Below are positions 21,738 to 32,212 of a stretch of 60,766 nt of DNA, piece by piece. Numbering within the stretch: position 1 is the first letter of the stretch; every line of letters begins with the position of its first letter. Where the stretch lies: contig JFHB01000188.1 of assembly GCA_000729835.1 (NCBI GenBank), positions 1-60,766 of the forward strand, written 5' to 3'. The translations under genes were made by a program, and so were the position numbers. The DNA is from Atkinsonella hypoxylon (lineage: Eukaryota; Ascomycota; Sordariomycetes; Hypocreales; Clavicipitaceae). The notes under the pieces were generated by a model. The model made no database searches and had not been told where the DNA came from. It saw only the letters and a program-made list of their open reading frames with translations.

Positions 21738-22419
21738 TCAGAAAGCCGTCCGAAGGGGCGTTAGTTGCCATAAGAACAATATGATATTGTATCTAAAAGA
21801 GCGGCATAGTATACCATACACTTCCTTCAACTGCCCCCAAGGAATAGTCTTTCCGTACATAAGCCTTGCCATGATCTTGCTATCAAAAAGGGCTGATTTT
21901 GGTGAAGCCAAACACTGAGGTAAGGTCATTTGCGAACTCTTGGAAGCCAAATAGGCAGAAAGGGGAGTAAGGCGTACGCTTAATGCTGTATCCTTGTGAA
22001 CGTTATCAAAAGGCAGCCTTGTTTCCTGAACGCTCTCTATATCTCTCTACAACTCTACGACCAAGCTGTTTAGCTACTTTAGCGTAATACCAATAAGGTA
22101 TAGCCCCGCTAGGATATCTAAGAGTGTCCAGCCGCCTAGATATTCTAACAGCATATATAGGTAGCCAAAAGGGTTAATCTATAGACGTCTTAAAGTTAAA
22201 AAAAAAAGCTTGGGGGATTAGTACACTAGTATGCTTATAGACGATTTTCATTGTCGCAATCTCGCTAAGCATCGCAGTTTTGTCGCTGTTATCCAAGGCT
22301 TTGTGTGGAATTCGGGCGATCCAATACATATTGTCTGAAAATGAAAGTTGTAGGGCAAGATGAATAAATCCAAGAGTAAAATGCGTCGTGTTAATGCTAC
22401 ACTCTATGTTGGAAGGCAA
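21738..22419 (-). pseudogene. Phosphotransferase (APH-like) pseudogene fragment
   Basis: Minus-strand frames give LALQLSFSDNMYWIARIPHK then AMLSEIATMKIVYKHTSVLIP, the N-lobe of fungal aminoglycoside-phosphotransferase-like proteins. After a T/A-rich tract the frame shifts by one and continues NPFGYLYMLLEYLGGWTLLD, the hinge region, then meets TAG codons within 40 codons. A later open piece (21738..21950) reads LASKSSQMTLPQCLASPKS. The catalytic HxDxxxxN segment is not present before the homology is lost. I infer a frameshifted, truncated relative of the intact gene at 24452, but of a different subgroup because sequence resemblance between the two is weak. Family assignment is by motif recognition only. 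Confidence 0.6.
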
Positions 22420-22455
22420 AGTTAGCTGATGCTTTCTCCGCGCCTCTAGTCCCCG

Positions 22456-22480
22456 TTTTTTTTTTTTTTTTTTTTTTTTT
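22456..22480. repeat. Poly-T tract
   Basis: A run of about 24 T, followed by a purine-rich stretch. It is non-coding. Confidence 0.85.
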
Positions 22481-22589
22481 GAGGTGAGGAGGAGCTGGTA
22501 TCCGCTTGTAATCCTCCGAATCTTGGTTCAAATTGGCAAGGCCTGACCAATAGTCGCTTGGTCTCTCCAGCTGACTAAGTTCTTCGAGG

Positions 22590-22620
22590 GTCCAGGTGAT
22601 GGTGATGGTGATGGTGATGA
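22590..22620. repeat. GGTGAT hexamer repeat
   Basis: Four or five copies of GGTGAT/GATGGT in non-coding sequence. Confidence 0.8.
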
Positions 22621-22830
22621 TCTAGGGCATGATGCGACCCCATGATGCGCGTGCTTATCCGACACTGTGGGGATGCCTGGGAAGATCTGCCGTCTGAGGG
22701 GTGAGGCTATACCCGATATTGATTGATACAAATACCAAATAGCCAGTCTCTCTGTGTGCACCTACTTACTTACTTTCTTTCCCCCCAGCTTTCCCCATCG
22801 TACCCTCATTTTCGGTAAAAAGCCAACCCC

Positions 22831-23406
22831 ATGTTGATTAAACACGACGAACCACCACCAGTCATGTCCTCCAGCCAGACGAGCCCCGAAGAAATACAGA
22901 CCGCTAGTGGCCAGCCAAGCCGGGAAGAGAGTGGGAAGACGAGCGAATCCGATGAGACAGAAGACAGCTACTCGACCATATATCTGACCATATTTTTATT
23001 CCGAGGAGGGCCTGATGTGTACTATAGACGGCACACTCTTATATACTTTACGTCGCCTGAGAACCTACACTTTTACGAAACTGTACACGTACAGCGGAAG
23101 GACGAGACAAGTCCCTGGACGGTTTACCAATTACACGGCCGTCTGGAGTGGGCCATGAGCGACAATTACTGTAGCCATGTCCACGCTGGGGCTGTGCGGG
23201 TGGGCAAGGGTGAAGAAATGACGCCGGTGAAGATCGTTGCGGCCACGCCAGTGGAGGGCAAAGAGCTCGACAGCGGGTGGAACTGTCAAAACTTTGTTCT
23301 TGAAGGTCTGCAGGAGCTTGTCAACCACGGGTTGCAGACACAAGAGTGGTACGAATCCGTGGCAGGGGAGTTCACAGACCAGCTCCTGGACGGGACAGTC
23401 GCTTGA
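22831..23406 (+). CDS. Conserved-looking 191-residue protein with His/Cys pair, unknown
   Basis: A single exon starts MLIKHDEPPPVMSSSQ and encodes 191 residues; a second ATG 33 bases further is an alternative. The first ~45 residues are an acidic, Ser/Glu-rich tail. The folded part begins STIYLTIFLFRGG and shows RRHTLIYFTSPENLHFYETV (H68), alternating beta-type segments to about residue 145, then SGWNCQNFVLEGLQELVNHG (C152) starting a long helix. A strand-borne His followed far downstream by NC-x-x-F at the head of a helix is the layout of permuted papain-like folds (LRAT, PPPDE). I infer a possible thiol hydrolase or acyltransferase, unproven. I recall similar uncharacterised fungal proteins but no name. 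There is no signal peptide or membrane helix. It stands alone between the phosphotransferase remnant and the intact phosphotransferase. Confidence 0.65.
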   Translation: MLIKHDEPPPVMSSSQTSPEEIQTASGQPSREESGKTSESDETEDSYSTIYLTIFLFRGGPDVYYRRHTLIYFTSPENLHFYETVHVQRKDETSPWTVYQLHGRLEWAMSDNYCSHVHAGAVRVGKGEEMTPVKIVAATPVEGKELDSGWNCQNFVLEGLQELVNHGLQTQEWYESVAGEFTDQLLDGTVA

Positions 23407-24451
23407 TGCATGGTACCATATCTGATGACGGTCGGTAGGAAAGTCTCAGAATAAATCCGATACGGATGCATTCTAAATCGTAGCGTGCAGTAGTTAAAGA
23501 GGGATGGAAGTTGTTGGCCCAGCGTCTCCCAGTCAATGTTGTCCATACCCACGTAATGCAAATACATGTTCCCAATACTCTGTCTGGATACCATCGCCCA
23601 TGCCATGAGGATATGTTGTATATTTCGTGATGTCATCGCCGTGTCGTACTACGTAGCGACTGTTGCAGTGATTGGATGATCTCGCCTTCGGGGTACGAAG
23701 CAGGATGTCGCTTAGGGTGGCGGCGATTTGCCCAAAAAAAAAAAAAGAGCGAGTGCCGGTTGCAAATATTGGGTGGCTGCAGAGAGGGGTCTGCAGAGAG
23801 TGAATGAAACACGACAATAATTGCGGGGTATTTGAACGAGCATCTCTTTGAGTGAGGTCACGGAACTCATACTGAACGGGGCTCGACGGCTTACACGTCC
23901 TGCATCTTTCAAAACCTGTGCGAGATGTAGACCAGACTCCTCTATTTCAGCAATGCTCTTGATCTTTCCAGGGACGGAATTTCCAAGTATCGGGCTGCCA
24001 TCTTCCTTCTTTCCACCCATACATAGGATCCTATCCAAGCCCGAGATACATACGCACATGAACAAGAACAAACTCAGTCCATGGCAAACTCCAAGTCCGT
24101 TCAAGTATTTTATAAACCAACAGGACGCCGTCTCCCCCCCCCCCCCGCACAGCTGCCTAGATATAATTCGGACAGAATGCACCCACGGTGCAGGAGCGTC
24201 CGCCGCTCTGTGTAGCGTGACAAAAAAGAGGTTTGTGTCAAGTTCTGCTCACGGTGCTACAGCCATGAAACAGCTTTGAATGGGCCGCTACATGGATGTC
24301 ACCATTTCGTATCGGGCTATAGGCTGCTATCCTGCCAACAACGGCACTGAGTCCCGGTGCTCCTGCAAAAACCCTCATCATCAGTACAGCCCTACACGCA
24401 ACGCAGGAGAAGGTCTTGAGAATCGTCAATTTAGCGTCTCACGAAAACACC
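23407..24451. other. Gene-poor interval
   Basis: About 1 kb, with an A13 run near 23736 and a C12 run near 24136. An open minus-strand frame (about 24080-23770) has a plausible codon pattern but no recognisable motif and no clean ends, so it is not called. Confidence 0.4.
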
Positions 24452-25771
24452 ATGTCCAGGGAGCCCATGACCCTAGATGAAGCTGCTTCAGCACTTGTAG
24501 CATACAGCTTCTCCGGCGTCCTCGGTTCTCCAAGGGGGAAACGCGTTGGGTACGCGCTGGTTGAGTCGACGCCTACGACATTCGCCTGGTGGGCGGCTTT
24601 GGAAGAGATCAACGGACCACCCGGCCCTCTTGATCGATACTGGATCAAGCTCGATAGGCAGTCACGAAGACTCTCGCCTCCGGAACCCATCACGCTTTCA
24701 GAAGCGGAGCTGGCAGAGGCGATTCTATCGGCCACGGGCCAGCATCTAGCTTCGTCGACGCGATTTACCGATGGCGCATTCAGCATCTCTTACAAGGTCA
24801 CGGTCCAGGAGAGTCCGGACATCGCCTACGTGGTCCAGCTACGCCATCATGGCCATGTCGCGTCTATGGACGCGCTGATGGGCTTCATTGCCAAGACAGT
24901 CGACGCTCGCATCCTACCACTGCCTCCCGTGTATCCTATCCCCGGGGAGAAGAGGCGGCAGGCTATCACGGGCGTAGGAAGGCAGATCACCCTGTTCAAA
25001 CCAGGCCTCATGGCTTCGATGACGTACCCGCGGCTATCTCACGATGAGAAACTCGTTTTTGTGCGAAGAATGGCCCTCGCTTTCGAGGCCTGCTGGAGCA
25101 TACCGCTCCCGGAGCCTCGTCTGATCGGCGAGCTCATCGCTGCCGATATCGACGGCGAGATTGTTCTCAGCATCGGACCAGATCGACACTACAGTCTCGG
25201 CGGTCCATTTTCCTCCGTGCGCGAGTACCTCCAAGCATACATCAGGTACTCGCTTGTCACTCTCGAGAAGCAGCAGGGTATCGAAGAATACAAGGACAAG
25301 TATCTCGAACGCATCAGAGCCTTTGTCAATACCCGCATGTCCGATATTCCGGCTATTGTCGAACAGGTCCCCATTGTTGCCATGCACACTGACATGGGGC
25401 CACACAATATCATCGTGTCCAGTGATACCCCTGTCGGGATAGAGTCTATTATTGACTGGGAACTCGTGGCGAGTGCACCATTTGCCTCACTTTATCGCGT
25501 TATTGACATGTTTTTTCGCAAATGGGCCGCGAATGAGTTTGGCCCCGAGTATGAGCGCGCCAGGGAACTTCGTGCGGCGTTCTGGGATGCCATTCCCAAG
25601 TGGAAGTTGTGGGTCGAGAGCGAGCCTACTCAGGTGTTCCTGGAGTGGTTCAAGTTTGGCTTGTTTATGAAGCCTGAGTGGCGGCCGAGGGACCTCCCAG
25701 AAGATGAAGTACAGGGATTCTGGCGGGAAAATATTCGGGTAGTTGAGGCTATCTTGAGCAAGTATTCGTAG
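24452..25771 (+). CDS. APH-family phosphotransferase (small-molecule kinase-like)
   Basis: One exon encodes 439 residues from ATG at 24452 (context ACACCATGT); the frame is open upstream but only from TTG. After ~95 variable residues comes DGAFSISYKVTV, a glycine-rich-loop analogue, then AYVVQLRHHGH and a hinge region around KPGLMASMTYPRL. The catalytic loop is H312-T-D314-MGPHN319 and the metal-binding segment IIDWE (D335), the two signatures of the aminoglycoside phosphotransferase/choline-kinase fold. The C-terminal part is helical and Trp-rich. The fold phosphorylates hydroxyl groups of small molecules using ATP; in fungi most members have no known substrate and should not be read as antibiotic resistance. 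The gene sits in the accessory part of the window, near a broken relative. Key residues are present, so activity is plausible. Confidence 0.82.
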   Translation: MSREPMTLDEAASALVAYSFSGVLGSPRGKRVGYALVESTPTTFAWWAALEEINGPPGPLDRYWIKLDRQSRRLSPPEPITLSEAELAEAILSATGQHLASSTRFTDGAFSISYKVTVQESPDIAYVVQLRHHGHVASMDALMGFIAKTVDARILPLPPVYPIPGEKRRQAITGVGRQITLFKPGLMASMTYPRLSHDEKLVFVRRMALAFEACWSIPLPEPRLIGELIAADIDGEIVLSIGPDRHYSLGGPFSSVREYLQAYIRYSLVTLEKQQGIEEYKDKYLERIRAFVNTRMSDIPAIVEQVPIVAMHTDMGPHNIIVSSDTPVGIESIIDWELVASAPFASLYRVIDMFFRKWAANEFGPEYERARELRAAFWDAIPKWKLWVESEPTQVFLEWFKFGLFMKPEWRPRDLPEDEVQGFWRENIRVVEAILSKYS

Positions 25772-26095
25772 GTTCCGTCATGTACCAGTAGAGGTCATTC
25801 GTTTCAATTAGTTCTACAAAGAACGCTTGGCTTTGCACACGGGTGGGTTTCAAGTTGAGAATCACAGAACAGTGAGGTCAGACTTAGACATCAATACATT
25901 CGAGCCGACAGTATTCCATTAGCGAATCCAAAAGTGTAGGTGATATCCAGGGAATGCCACCTGGTTCGTTCTCCTTTGTCTAATGATAATACAACTAACG
26001 AGAACGAGACAGAGAATATTCCTGTGTACCACCCTGCTGCCTAGAAGCATAGCCATTCCGCCCCCGAACTAGGAACACAAAACAAAGAAGATGAT
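25772..26095. other. Convergent 3' gap
   Basis: This 324-bp gap lies between the stops of the phosphotransferase and the opposing hypothetical gene. No gene is seen in it. Confidence 0.5.
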
Positions 26096-26944
26096 TCAGA
26101 CAGCATCGACCAATCCGCCCATTGCCCAGAAATTTTCCGATTCGGCAGCATTCCACATCGCATTGGTGTATCCGAGCGCCACCTCTTTCTCATTGAAAGC
26201 CTCGACCCCGTCTTTCGTCGTGTAATGGGTGTGATAATAGTGGCCTCCTGCTGATCGACTGGTTTTGGAGACATGGCCATCGGTACACTCGGGAAAGCCC
26301 GCGTCTGGTTCCGCAGCAGCATCAAATTGCCAGCCAGACTCAAGCATCTCACAGTCTTTTTGGAGGTTGATCGCCTCTGTTGGCACCCGGAACAGCACCC
26401 GCATGTCTGGCACGACGTATTCGCCCCCAGTAATGCAACTTTTATCCTTTAGCGAGACAATGTCCGCTATCCCGGCGGCGTGTACGTATGCACTAAACTC
26501 TTGCGCAAAGGCCTTCCACTTTGCAGACGAGAGATGGCCTATGGCTCGCTTGGGAGACGCTGTTGCCTCCCGAAGACCATATTCGTACGCGATAAGGGTA
26601 CCAGAGGAGGCCATCCACAGGAGCGGGACCAAACGGGACTTGACGGATTCGGGACAATTCATTGCCTTTGCGACATCGACGTGAATGTTGCAGAGGTTCT
26701 CGGATGCGGGAATGTCTAGCACTTTGTGCACCAGGGCGTCCCCCTCCTGGAGAGCAAAGTGCCGATGCAGAAGGTGTAGCTCGACGAGATCAGCGACGCC
26801 GTGCGTGACGAGTAACTTGGACAGATGAGGTAGGTACTTCTGCTTAAGATCGATACGTTCTGCTTTCTCAGTTGCCTCATGGTCTATAATCAGGCTGTTG
26901 TAGACCTTGGCGGGCAGTATCGAGTCGACAGTGAGGTGAGACAT
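26096..26944 (-). CDS. Uncharacterised 282-residue protein
   Basis: A single exon. I start at ATG 26944 (MSHLTVDSILPAKVYN) because the leader before it in the same frame is Pro/Ser/Thr-rich and looks like untranslated sequence; an ATG at 27073 would add 43 residues. The protein is soluble, with no signal or membrane helix. Visible segments include HGVADLVELHLLHRHFALQE, LWMASSGTLIAYEYGLRE, a GHLSSAKWKAFAQEFSAYVH helix, and a C-terminal HYYHTHYTTKDG followed by NAMWNAAESENFW. Several His, Cys and Asp residues cluster in the last third, but no metal-binding motif is clear. I do not recognise a family. Codon usage resembles neighbouring genes, and the long uninterrupted frame supports a real gene. 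No function is proposed. Confidence 0.65.
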   Translation of the reverse strand: MSHLTVDSILPAKVYNSLIIDHEATEKAERIDLKQKYLPHLSKLLVTHGVADLVELHLLHRHFALQEGDALVHKVLDIPASENLCNIHVDVAKAMNCPESVKSRLVPLLWMASSGTLIAYEYGLREATASPKRAIGHLSSAKWKAFAQEFSAYVHAAGIADIVSLKDKSCITGGEYVVPDMRVLFRVPTEAINLQKDCEMLESGWQFDAAAEPDAGFPECTDGHVSKTSRSAGGHYYHTHYTTKDGVEAFNEKEVALGYTNAMWNAAESENFWAMGGLVDAV

Positions 26945-28703
26945 GGTAGGAGGAGGAATGGAAGAGCTTGGTGAGATTGGAGAAATTGGTGGATGGGTAA
27001 ACCGTGACGAAATGACAGTAGGATCAAATTCTTCCCAACACCTTCGAAGAGAGCCTCTGTTTAATATTCCCAATCTGAGGGGTTGTCAGGGCCAGCGTCA
27101 CTGTTGCAATCGGGAATAACGGTCATCCACGTCAACCTGTCTCTAAACGTCGCATGCCGTCGCCTCGACCTCAAAACCAAATCAGGCCGTCAGGATGGAA
27201 GAACATGTCTGTCTCGCCTGCCGTGATTACACAAGCCGCTCCTGAGGTGGCAAGACCGTGCAGCGGAGTTGAGCAAAGGTGTAACCCCGATGGTGATGAT
27301 GCTTGAGCCTTGCATAAGCGCTTGTGTCTTGGTCGTACTATTGGCGATGTCTGCCAGGGAGCGCATTCACCGACCGATGTCGTGAACCAAGCTCAGCAAG
27401 TAAAATTGGTCACTCGCTAAATGTCTGTCTGGCTCATTCCAGTCGAGCCGCGGTCCGGGCAGCAACATGCGGGCGCGGCAGACGAACATCGAGCGACTGA
27501 ATCACGATCGGATTCACACAAGCCAACACATAGACAAGCTTCTGACTCTAGGCTGCAACACTCGGGGTATACGTCCTCTTCTTCTCAGTGCTTTCTATGA
27601 GCCTCGCATTAAGTGTAACGCTATTGCTCCCTTGGCTTCCGGAAACTTTGGGCAGCGATCAGGCATGTAGCTGGTAATAACTCGTACGTAGTTGTGTTGT
27701 CAGGTGTAACTCCTAAGTGATTGAATTGCTTACATGTAACTATTTACTATGGTATGGGGTGGCACAGTGTGCCCTCCCCCTCTCTCACTATAAATATCCC
27801 ACGTGTGCCCTCGTGATCCCTGTAGTTGATTTGTCTATAGCCGATGTTGACGTAACTAGTTGTGCGTATGTGTATTCCGTACAGAGCGTTCACCTAGAAT
27901 GGCAACATGACTGGAATTCTTATGGCTCGCTTGCGTCGTACTGAACCCCTGGACCCACAGGAGAAAATCCCCGAGGAAATGTTATTTCGGACAGATACCG
28001 GTTGACCTCGACTCCGTCGTGTAGTCGGGAACGGTTCAGTCACTTTGTCCAGCAACCTGTATCCAAACCTTTTATGAGAGATTGATGCGTCAAGCGTGCC
28101 GATAAATGTTGAATCCTGTTCCTTTCTTAGTCAGACCGCCACATTCGAATCCCCGTGTCAATAGAAACCTTTTGGCAAAACCCCGGCTGAGGACGTCGAC
28201 AACGTGGTCCGAGCCCATCAGCACGTGCAAAGATTATTGGCTTCAGTATAAAAGGCATCGATTGGGGATGCGAGGATGGTCATCTTCGATTTCAGGTGAG
28301 CCGTTGATACACGATCAAGTAGTGGAGGGAATTTCCCTGGCTGCGATAGATCGGCCCGTGTCGGTGGGTAACCACAACGTGTTTTCCACTCCAGTCTCAA
28401 AAACCATATTGTATGCTCACTATGTCAAGGCACGGCACTAACGTTAGCACATATCAATAATTCTATCTGTAATTCGTACTTGAGCCCTATCAACATCGAT
28501 TAAGCTTGGGGTCTCGAATGTGAGACTTCAAGGTCTGGGATGCCAAGTACATCGAATTCATTATGAAAAAGAACGGTGCTTCTTGTCTAACTAGGACCTG
28601 GCAAATAGTGAGGAGGAACGGCAGAGACCAAGCAACGAAATTCATGGTGATGTGATCAATCACTGTAACGTGTCCATCCTCGGGGCTGGAACGTGATTGT
28701 CGA
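26945..28703. other. Gene-free interval, 1.8 kb
   Basis: This lies between the start of the 282-residue protein and the stop of the next minus-strand gene. Short frames exist (for example 28106-28441 plus strand), but none shows domains, splice structure or biased composition. I see no repeats of note. Confidence 0.45.
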
Positions 28704-30458
28704 CTAATTTAACTGGTGCACAAAGGTCGGGCTGTGTAATCTGAAGGCAAGATATCCATCCTTCTGATGCCCTTCGAAACTGATCAACATTTCCATTAGA
28801 GACCTAGTGTGTTCCGACGCTGGAATATTAGCATTCATGTCCAAAGTCTGTAGGCGAGGTTCCTGAGCCGCTGGTCTGTTATCCCCAATGGCTCCAAATC
28901 CGTGCTGCTTGATAGGATCCCTCAAGTCCGTGGATTCGGGGCGGCTGTTTGCTCTGTCTACACCTGACATCCACCACTCTTGGAGCTTCTTGTTGTGTTC
29001 CTCTAAATTCAATGCCCTCGTGGTGAAACGATGTGTCCTCCGCCGATGTGGAGAGCGAGATTCAGGGAACCTGTCTTGCCTGCACCTGAGTCCGAATGAC
29101 CTTTTGTCCCATTGATTATGGCGGCCCTCATTGTGTGCCCCAGATCCTGTGATTGTAAGATCTCGCATTCCCAGCTGATGCAAGTTGTGGGATCCGGTGG
29201 CCGGTTCTTGCCAGCTTCCATACTTGAGCGGTCCGTCATCCCATACTCTTGTTCTGTCGGTGCGATTCGGAAGTTGATTGGAATTATGGCAAGGTTTGTC
29301 TTCAGGATCAAGGATGCCAGACAGTAACGACGGCCAATACATGGGATCCGAATTTTTATGTGGTACATGAACATCTTCGAATCCCGGTTGTCTCAGCGCC
29401 TCAACCTTGATCAAAGGTGTTCCATCCGGCTCTTGCTTACAAAGTATTGGTGAAGAACGAGCATTGAAGGAACTGAAATTCGTGTCGCAGGTTGAGGGGC
29501 GGTATCGTCGCTGTCCTGGTGGCCCAGCAGTGAGAGGTGTTGGAGTGCTATTCCCAGAGACATGATTATTGGAGGCTTTGGAGACTTCGCTACAGGCCGA
29601 CATGGCTCTGGGAGGTCCCATCGGACCTACAGCCGGCGTGCTGTTTCTTGTACTCCATGCACCATCGAGCTTGGATATGACGTCTACTTGAGTTCGCCCA
29701 GGAGGATTCAAATCAGTCTGTGGGATCTGGTTTGAGTTTGAGTAGCCTTTTGCCGTGTCATTTGACACATTAAAAGAATTGAAGAACATGTTGTCTGGGG
29801 GGCTAGTCGACATGGCACTGCCCATCGACGAGTTGTGCACACAAGTGTTGACTTTAGACATACGCTGGAACGCCTTTTGAGCAGCTTTCTGGGTTGGATT
29901 TGGATACGAGGCCAGATGCTTCAATGACTGTGCCGATATGTTTTTCAAAGCATTATCATTGAAGCCATCGTCGTCCTCATCCCTGTCGTCGCTGCATTTG
30001 CCGCACCAACTCTTCTCGTCCTTATCCAACAGCTTCTCCTGGCTGCCAAGCTCGACATCGCCACATGATTGACGTCTGGACGATGAGGAAAGCTGAGCCC
30101 AGCGCATATCTGCTGGCATCTTGACATGCGTATGGTCCGGATCGCTAAATGGACTAACAGCACGGTCGTCATTCTGCTGCAGTGGCGTATATTGCTGTAA
30201 AGCCGGATAGGAGTGCCCAGCGGAAGACTTGAAACCGGATAGTGCCACCCTGGGCAAAGCAGCGATGTCAGAATGAGTACTAGCAATGAGCCACTTGAGG
30301 GTACGACCCCGCCGAGTAGGCGGTTGAAGTGGTTGAGATGACGCGGGCTTGTAGATCGTTCCGGCAGTGGTGTAAGTCGGCTGCTTCGACGACGCAACAG
30401 ATGGTGTGCTGTTCGAAAGTATGGGAGAGAGAGGCTCGGGGAGAGGAAGAAGGTCCAT
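28704..30458 (-). CDS. Large disordered protein, unknown function
   Basis: One exon encodes 584 residues from ATG at 30458 (MDLLPLPEPLSPILSNS). The protein is rich in Ser, Pro, Asn and Gln with little predicted structure. It has an acidic patch DDRDEDDDGFNDN near residue 160, a CGKC pair just before it, and Arg/His-rich SRSPHRRRTHRF near residue 470. The last 40 residues (HTRSLMEMLISFEG onward) look more ordered, hinting at a short C-terminal interaction segment. No DNA-binding domain, signal peptide or membrane helix is seen. The length of the uninterrupted frame and its composition, unlike the shadows in other frames, argue for a real gene. The family is not recognised; a regulatory or scaffold role would be speculation. 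The opening ~50 residues may be preceded by an untranslated exon, since CTAG/GTAG words occur upstream. Confidence 0.65.
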   Translation of the reverse strand: MDLLPLPEPLSPILSNSTPSVASSKQPTYTTAGTIYKPASSQPLQPPTRRGRTLKWLIASTHSDIAALPRVALSGFKSSAGHSYPALQQYTPLQQNDDRAVSPFSDPDHTHVKMPADMRWAQLSSSSRRQSCGDVELGSQEKLLDKDEKSWCGKCSDDRDEDDDGFNDNALKNISAQSLKHLASYPNPTQKAAQKAFQRMSKVNTCVHNSSMGSAMSTSPPDNMFFNSFNVSNDTAKGYSNSNQIPQTDLNPPGRTQVDVISKLDGAWSTRNSTPAVGPMGPPRAMSACSEVSKASNNHVSGNSTPTPLTAGPPGQRRYRPSTCDTNFSSFNARSSPILCKQEPDGTPLIKVEALRQPGFEDVHVPHKNSDPMYWPSLLSGILDPEDKPCHNSNQLPNRTDRTRVWDDGPLKYGSWQEPATGSHNLHQLGMRDLTITGSGAHNEGRHNQWDKRSFGLRCRQDRFPESRSPHRRRTHRFTTRALNLEEHNKKLQEWWMSGVDRANSRPESTDLRDPIKQHGFGAIGDNRPAAQEPRLQTLDMNANIPASEHTRSLMEMLISFEGHQKDGYLAFRLHSPTFVHQLN

Positions 30459-32212
30459 GGTAGAAAATAAAGATATATGAACGCTCAGTGTCTCGAGGGT
30501 TAAGCAGTCCTCTTGCCTTTAATCTGGTAGCTAGGGAGATTGAAAAGATCTAAAGAGGGCAGGTCCACATTAGAAATGGTAACGATATGGAGTCGTCAAT
30601 CAAAATGTTTGCGTTAATTCTTCCCAAAACATATCGGTTCTGAGGGTTTCGGCAATGTTGATACAAGGGGATTTTTCCTGGTAGTCTAGAGGACACCTGT
30701 GTTTCAAACGAATATGCTCTTGTTCGTGAGAGGAGAGATTACGAAAAATTGGTCGTCATTTCGGGGACAAGGAGATCGAATGGTGCACGGAATGAAGGTT
30801 GGCAGCTGCAAAGATCGACCGAACGGGTTTTCAGAGAAGGAGAGAGGCAATCTGATTTATAAATCATAAGCGAGCCTTCAGACAGGGTTGATCCGGGTTT
30901 GGTTCGTTCGAAAAGGCAGTTCGGTAGCTAGAAGGAAAGAACGCCATCGGCACTTCCCTAAGAGATTACGCGGGAGAACTCTAGGGAATTGCACATACCA
31001 CAAAACATAAAGATGCATAAGCTTGAACGCAAACATGTCTAACAAAGATATTCGATTTCCAATTTGACCCCACTCTCGTAGCTTTTACACCAAAGAGGTT
31101 AAACCATAAACCAAAAAAAAAACGTGTTCTCGATGGAGATTGAGAAAGACAAAGTGACGAGAAGCAGGGGAGATGCAAGAAGAAGAAAAACGCGTTGTCC
31201 ATTGTCATCTGCCTGCATGGCGAATGTTGAACAGCTGACTGGGAATCGCCAAGTGTCAACAGGTGACAAAGGCCTCTCTCACTGCGCTGGGTCGGCTACG
31301 CAACCAAGCACACTGTCTGTTCCAGCACGACATTGCTTTGTTCAAAACCTCAAGAGTAACCCAGGTGAGAGATGCGTGATGAATCGCTTTTCATTTCTGC
31401 GTCATCTAAGATAGCCGTCTGTAATACGACGAGTAGAATATGCTCCCCTCTCTTTTTACCTCGGCCGGGTCTATACTACAACAAATTACTGCTCATCAAT
31501 CGAGCTTTCCAGTACCGTGGGAGCCTTTCTCTTGCAATACAAAAGCAGGCCATTGAGCACATGGATTCCTTCACTACTAGCTTCAGTGAGGCTCAACCTC
31601 CATTTATCGGATCCTTCACATGCATGTCCAGGATCGCATCAATATACTGCGACCACGTAGTCAACAGATGTGCGAAAGATCCACCATAAGTCGCGTGGCG
31701 ACAGAATCTGTTTTATGCCGAGCATCAGGAGTAACACCATATTAGTAGCAACTGTACAAAACAATTAAATGAATGAGAAAGAGGTCGAGCTCGGCTAAGT
31801 TGACGGGCTTGAACGGTCGCGTTTAAGTCCATTCGGGACAGAGAGTGCATGATTTGAGGAACGGCATGTTGAGGCCAGCCAGCGTCTACCGAAAAGAGGC
31901 ACTGCCAAGGTCCCAAAGTGGCATTTCAAGGCAAATTATTATCCCGTATATAAGAACTGATATTCAAAGGATCGTCTAGAAAAAGTAGAGTGACAAGGGC
32001 AGGAGAGTTTCACCCCGGAATCTGAGGCAAATTAACGGCTATTGTATTAAGCTCAAAGTTCGGGAAGCCTCCGTTCTGGTCAGGTATTTGAAAAGATTTG
32101 TTGTCAAGGGAGTGTTGTGAATTGAATCAATAGAGTTTCATCGGCTTCTTATGTACACGTCCGCGGCGCGTCCCCCATCGACTCTGCGAGCTGTCCATGG
32201 GCCTGGCGTCTG
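30459..32212. other. Gene-free interval, 1.75 kb
   Basis: This separates the disordered protein start from the palI stop. No coding signal is convincing on either strand, and no tandem repeats stand out. It should contain the promoter of the left gene and the palI 3' untranslated region. Confidence 0.45.

Noticed and set aside
23712..24182. Minus-strand open frame of 156 codons
   Set aside because: Codon pattern is plausible in the middle, but it starts and ends in homopolymer or repeat sequence and no motif or family could be recognised.
24416..24451. Upstream extension of the phosphotransferase
   Set aside because: The first codon there is TTG; the first ATG with good context is 24452.
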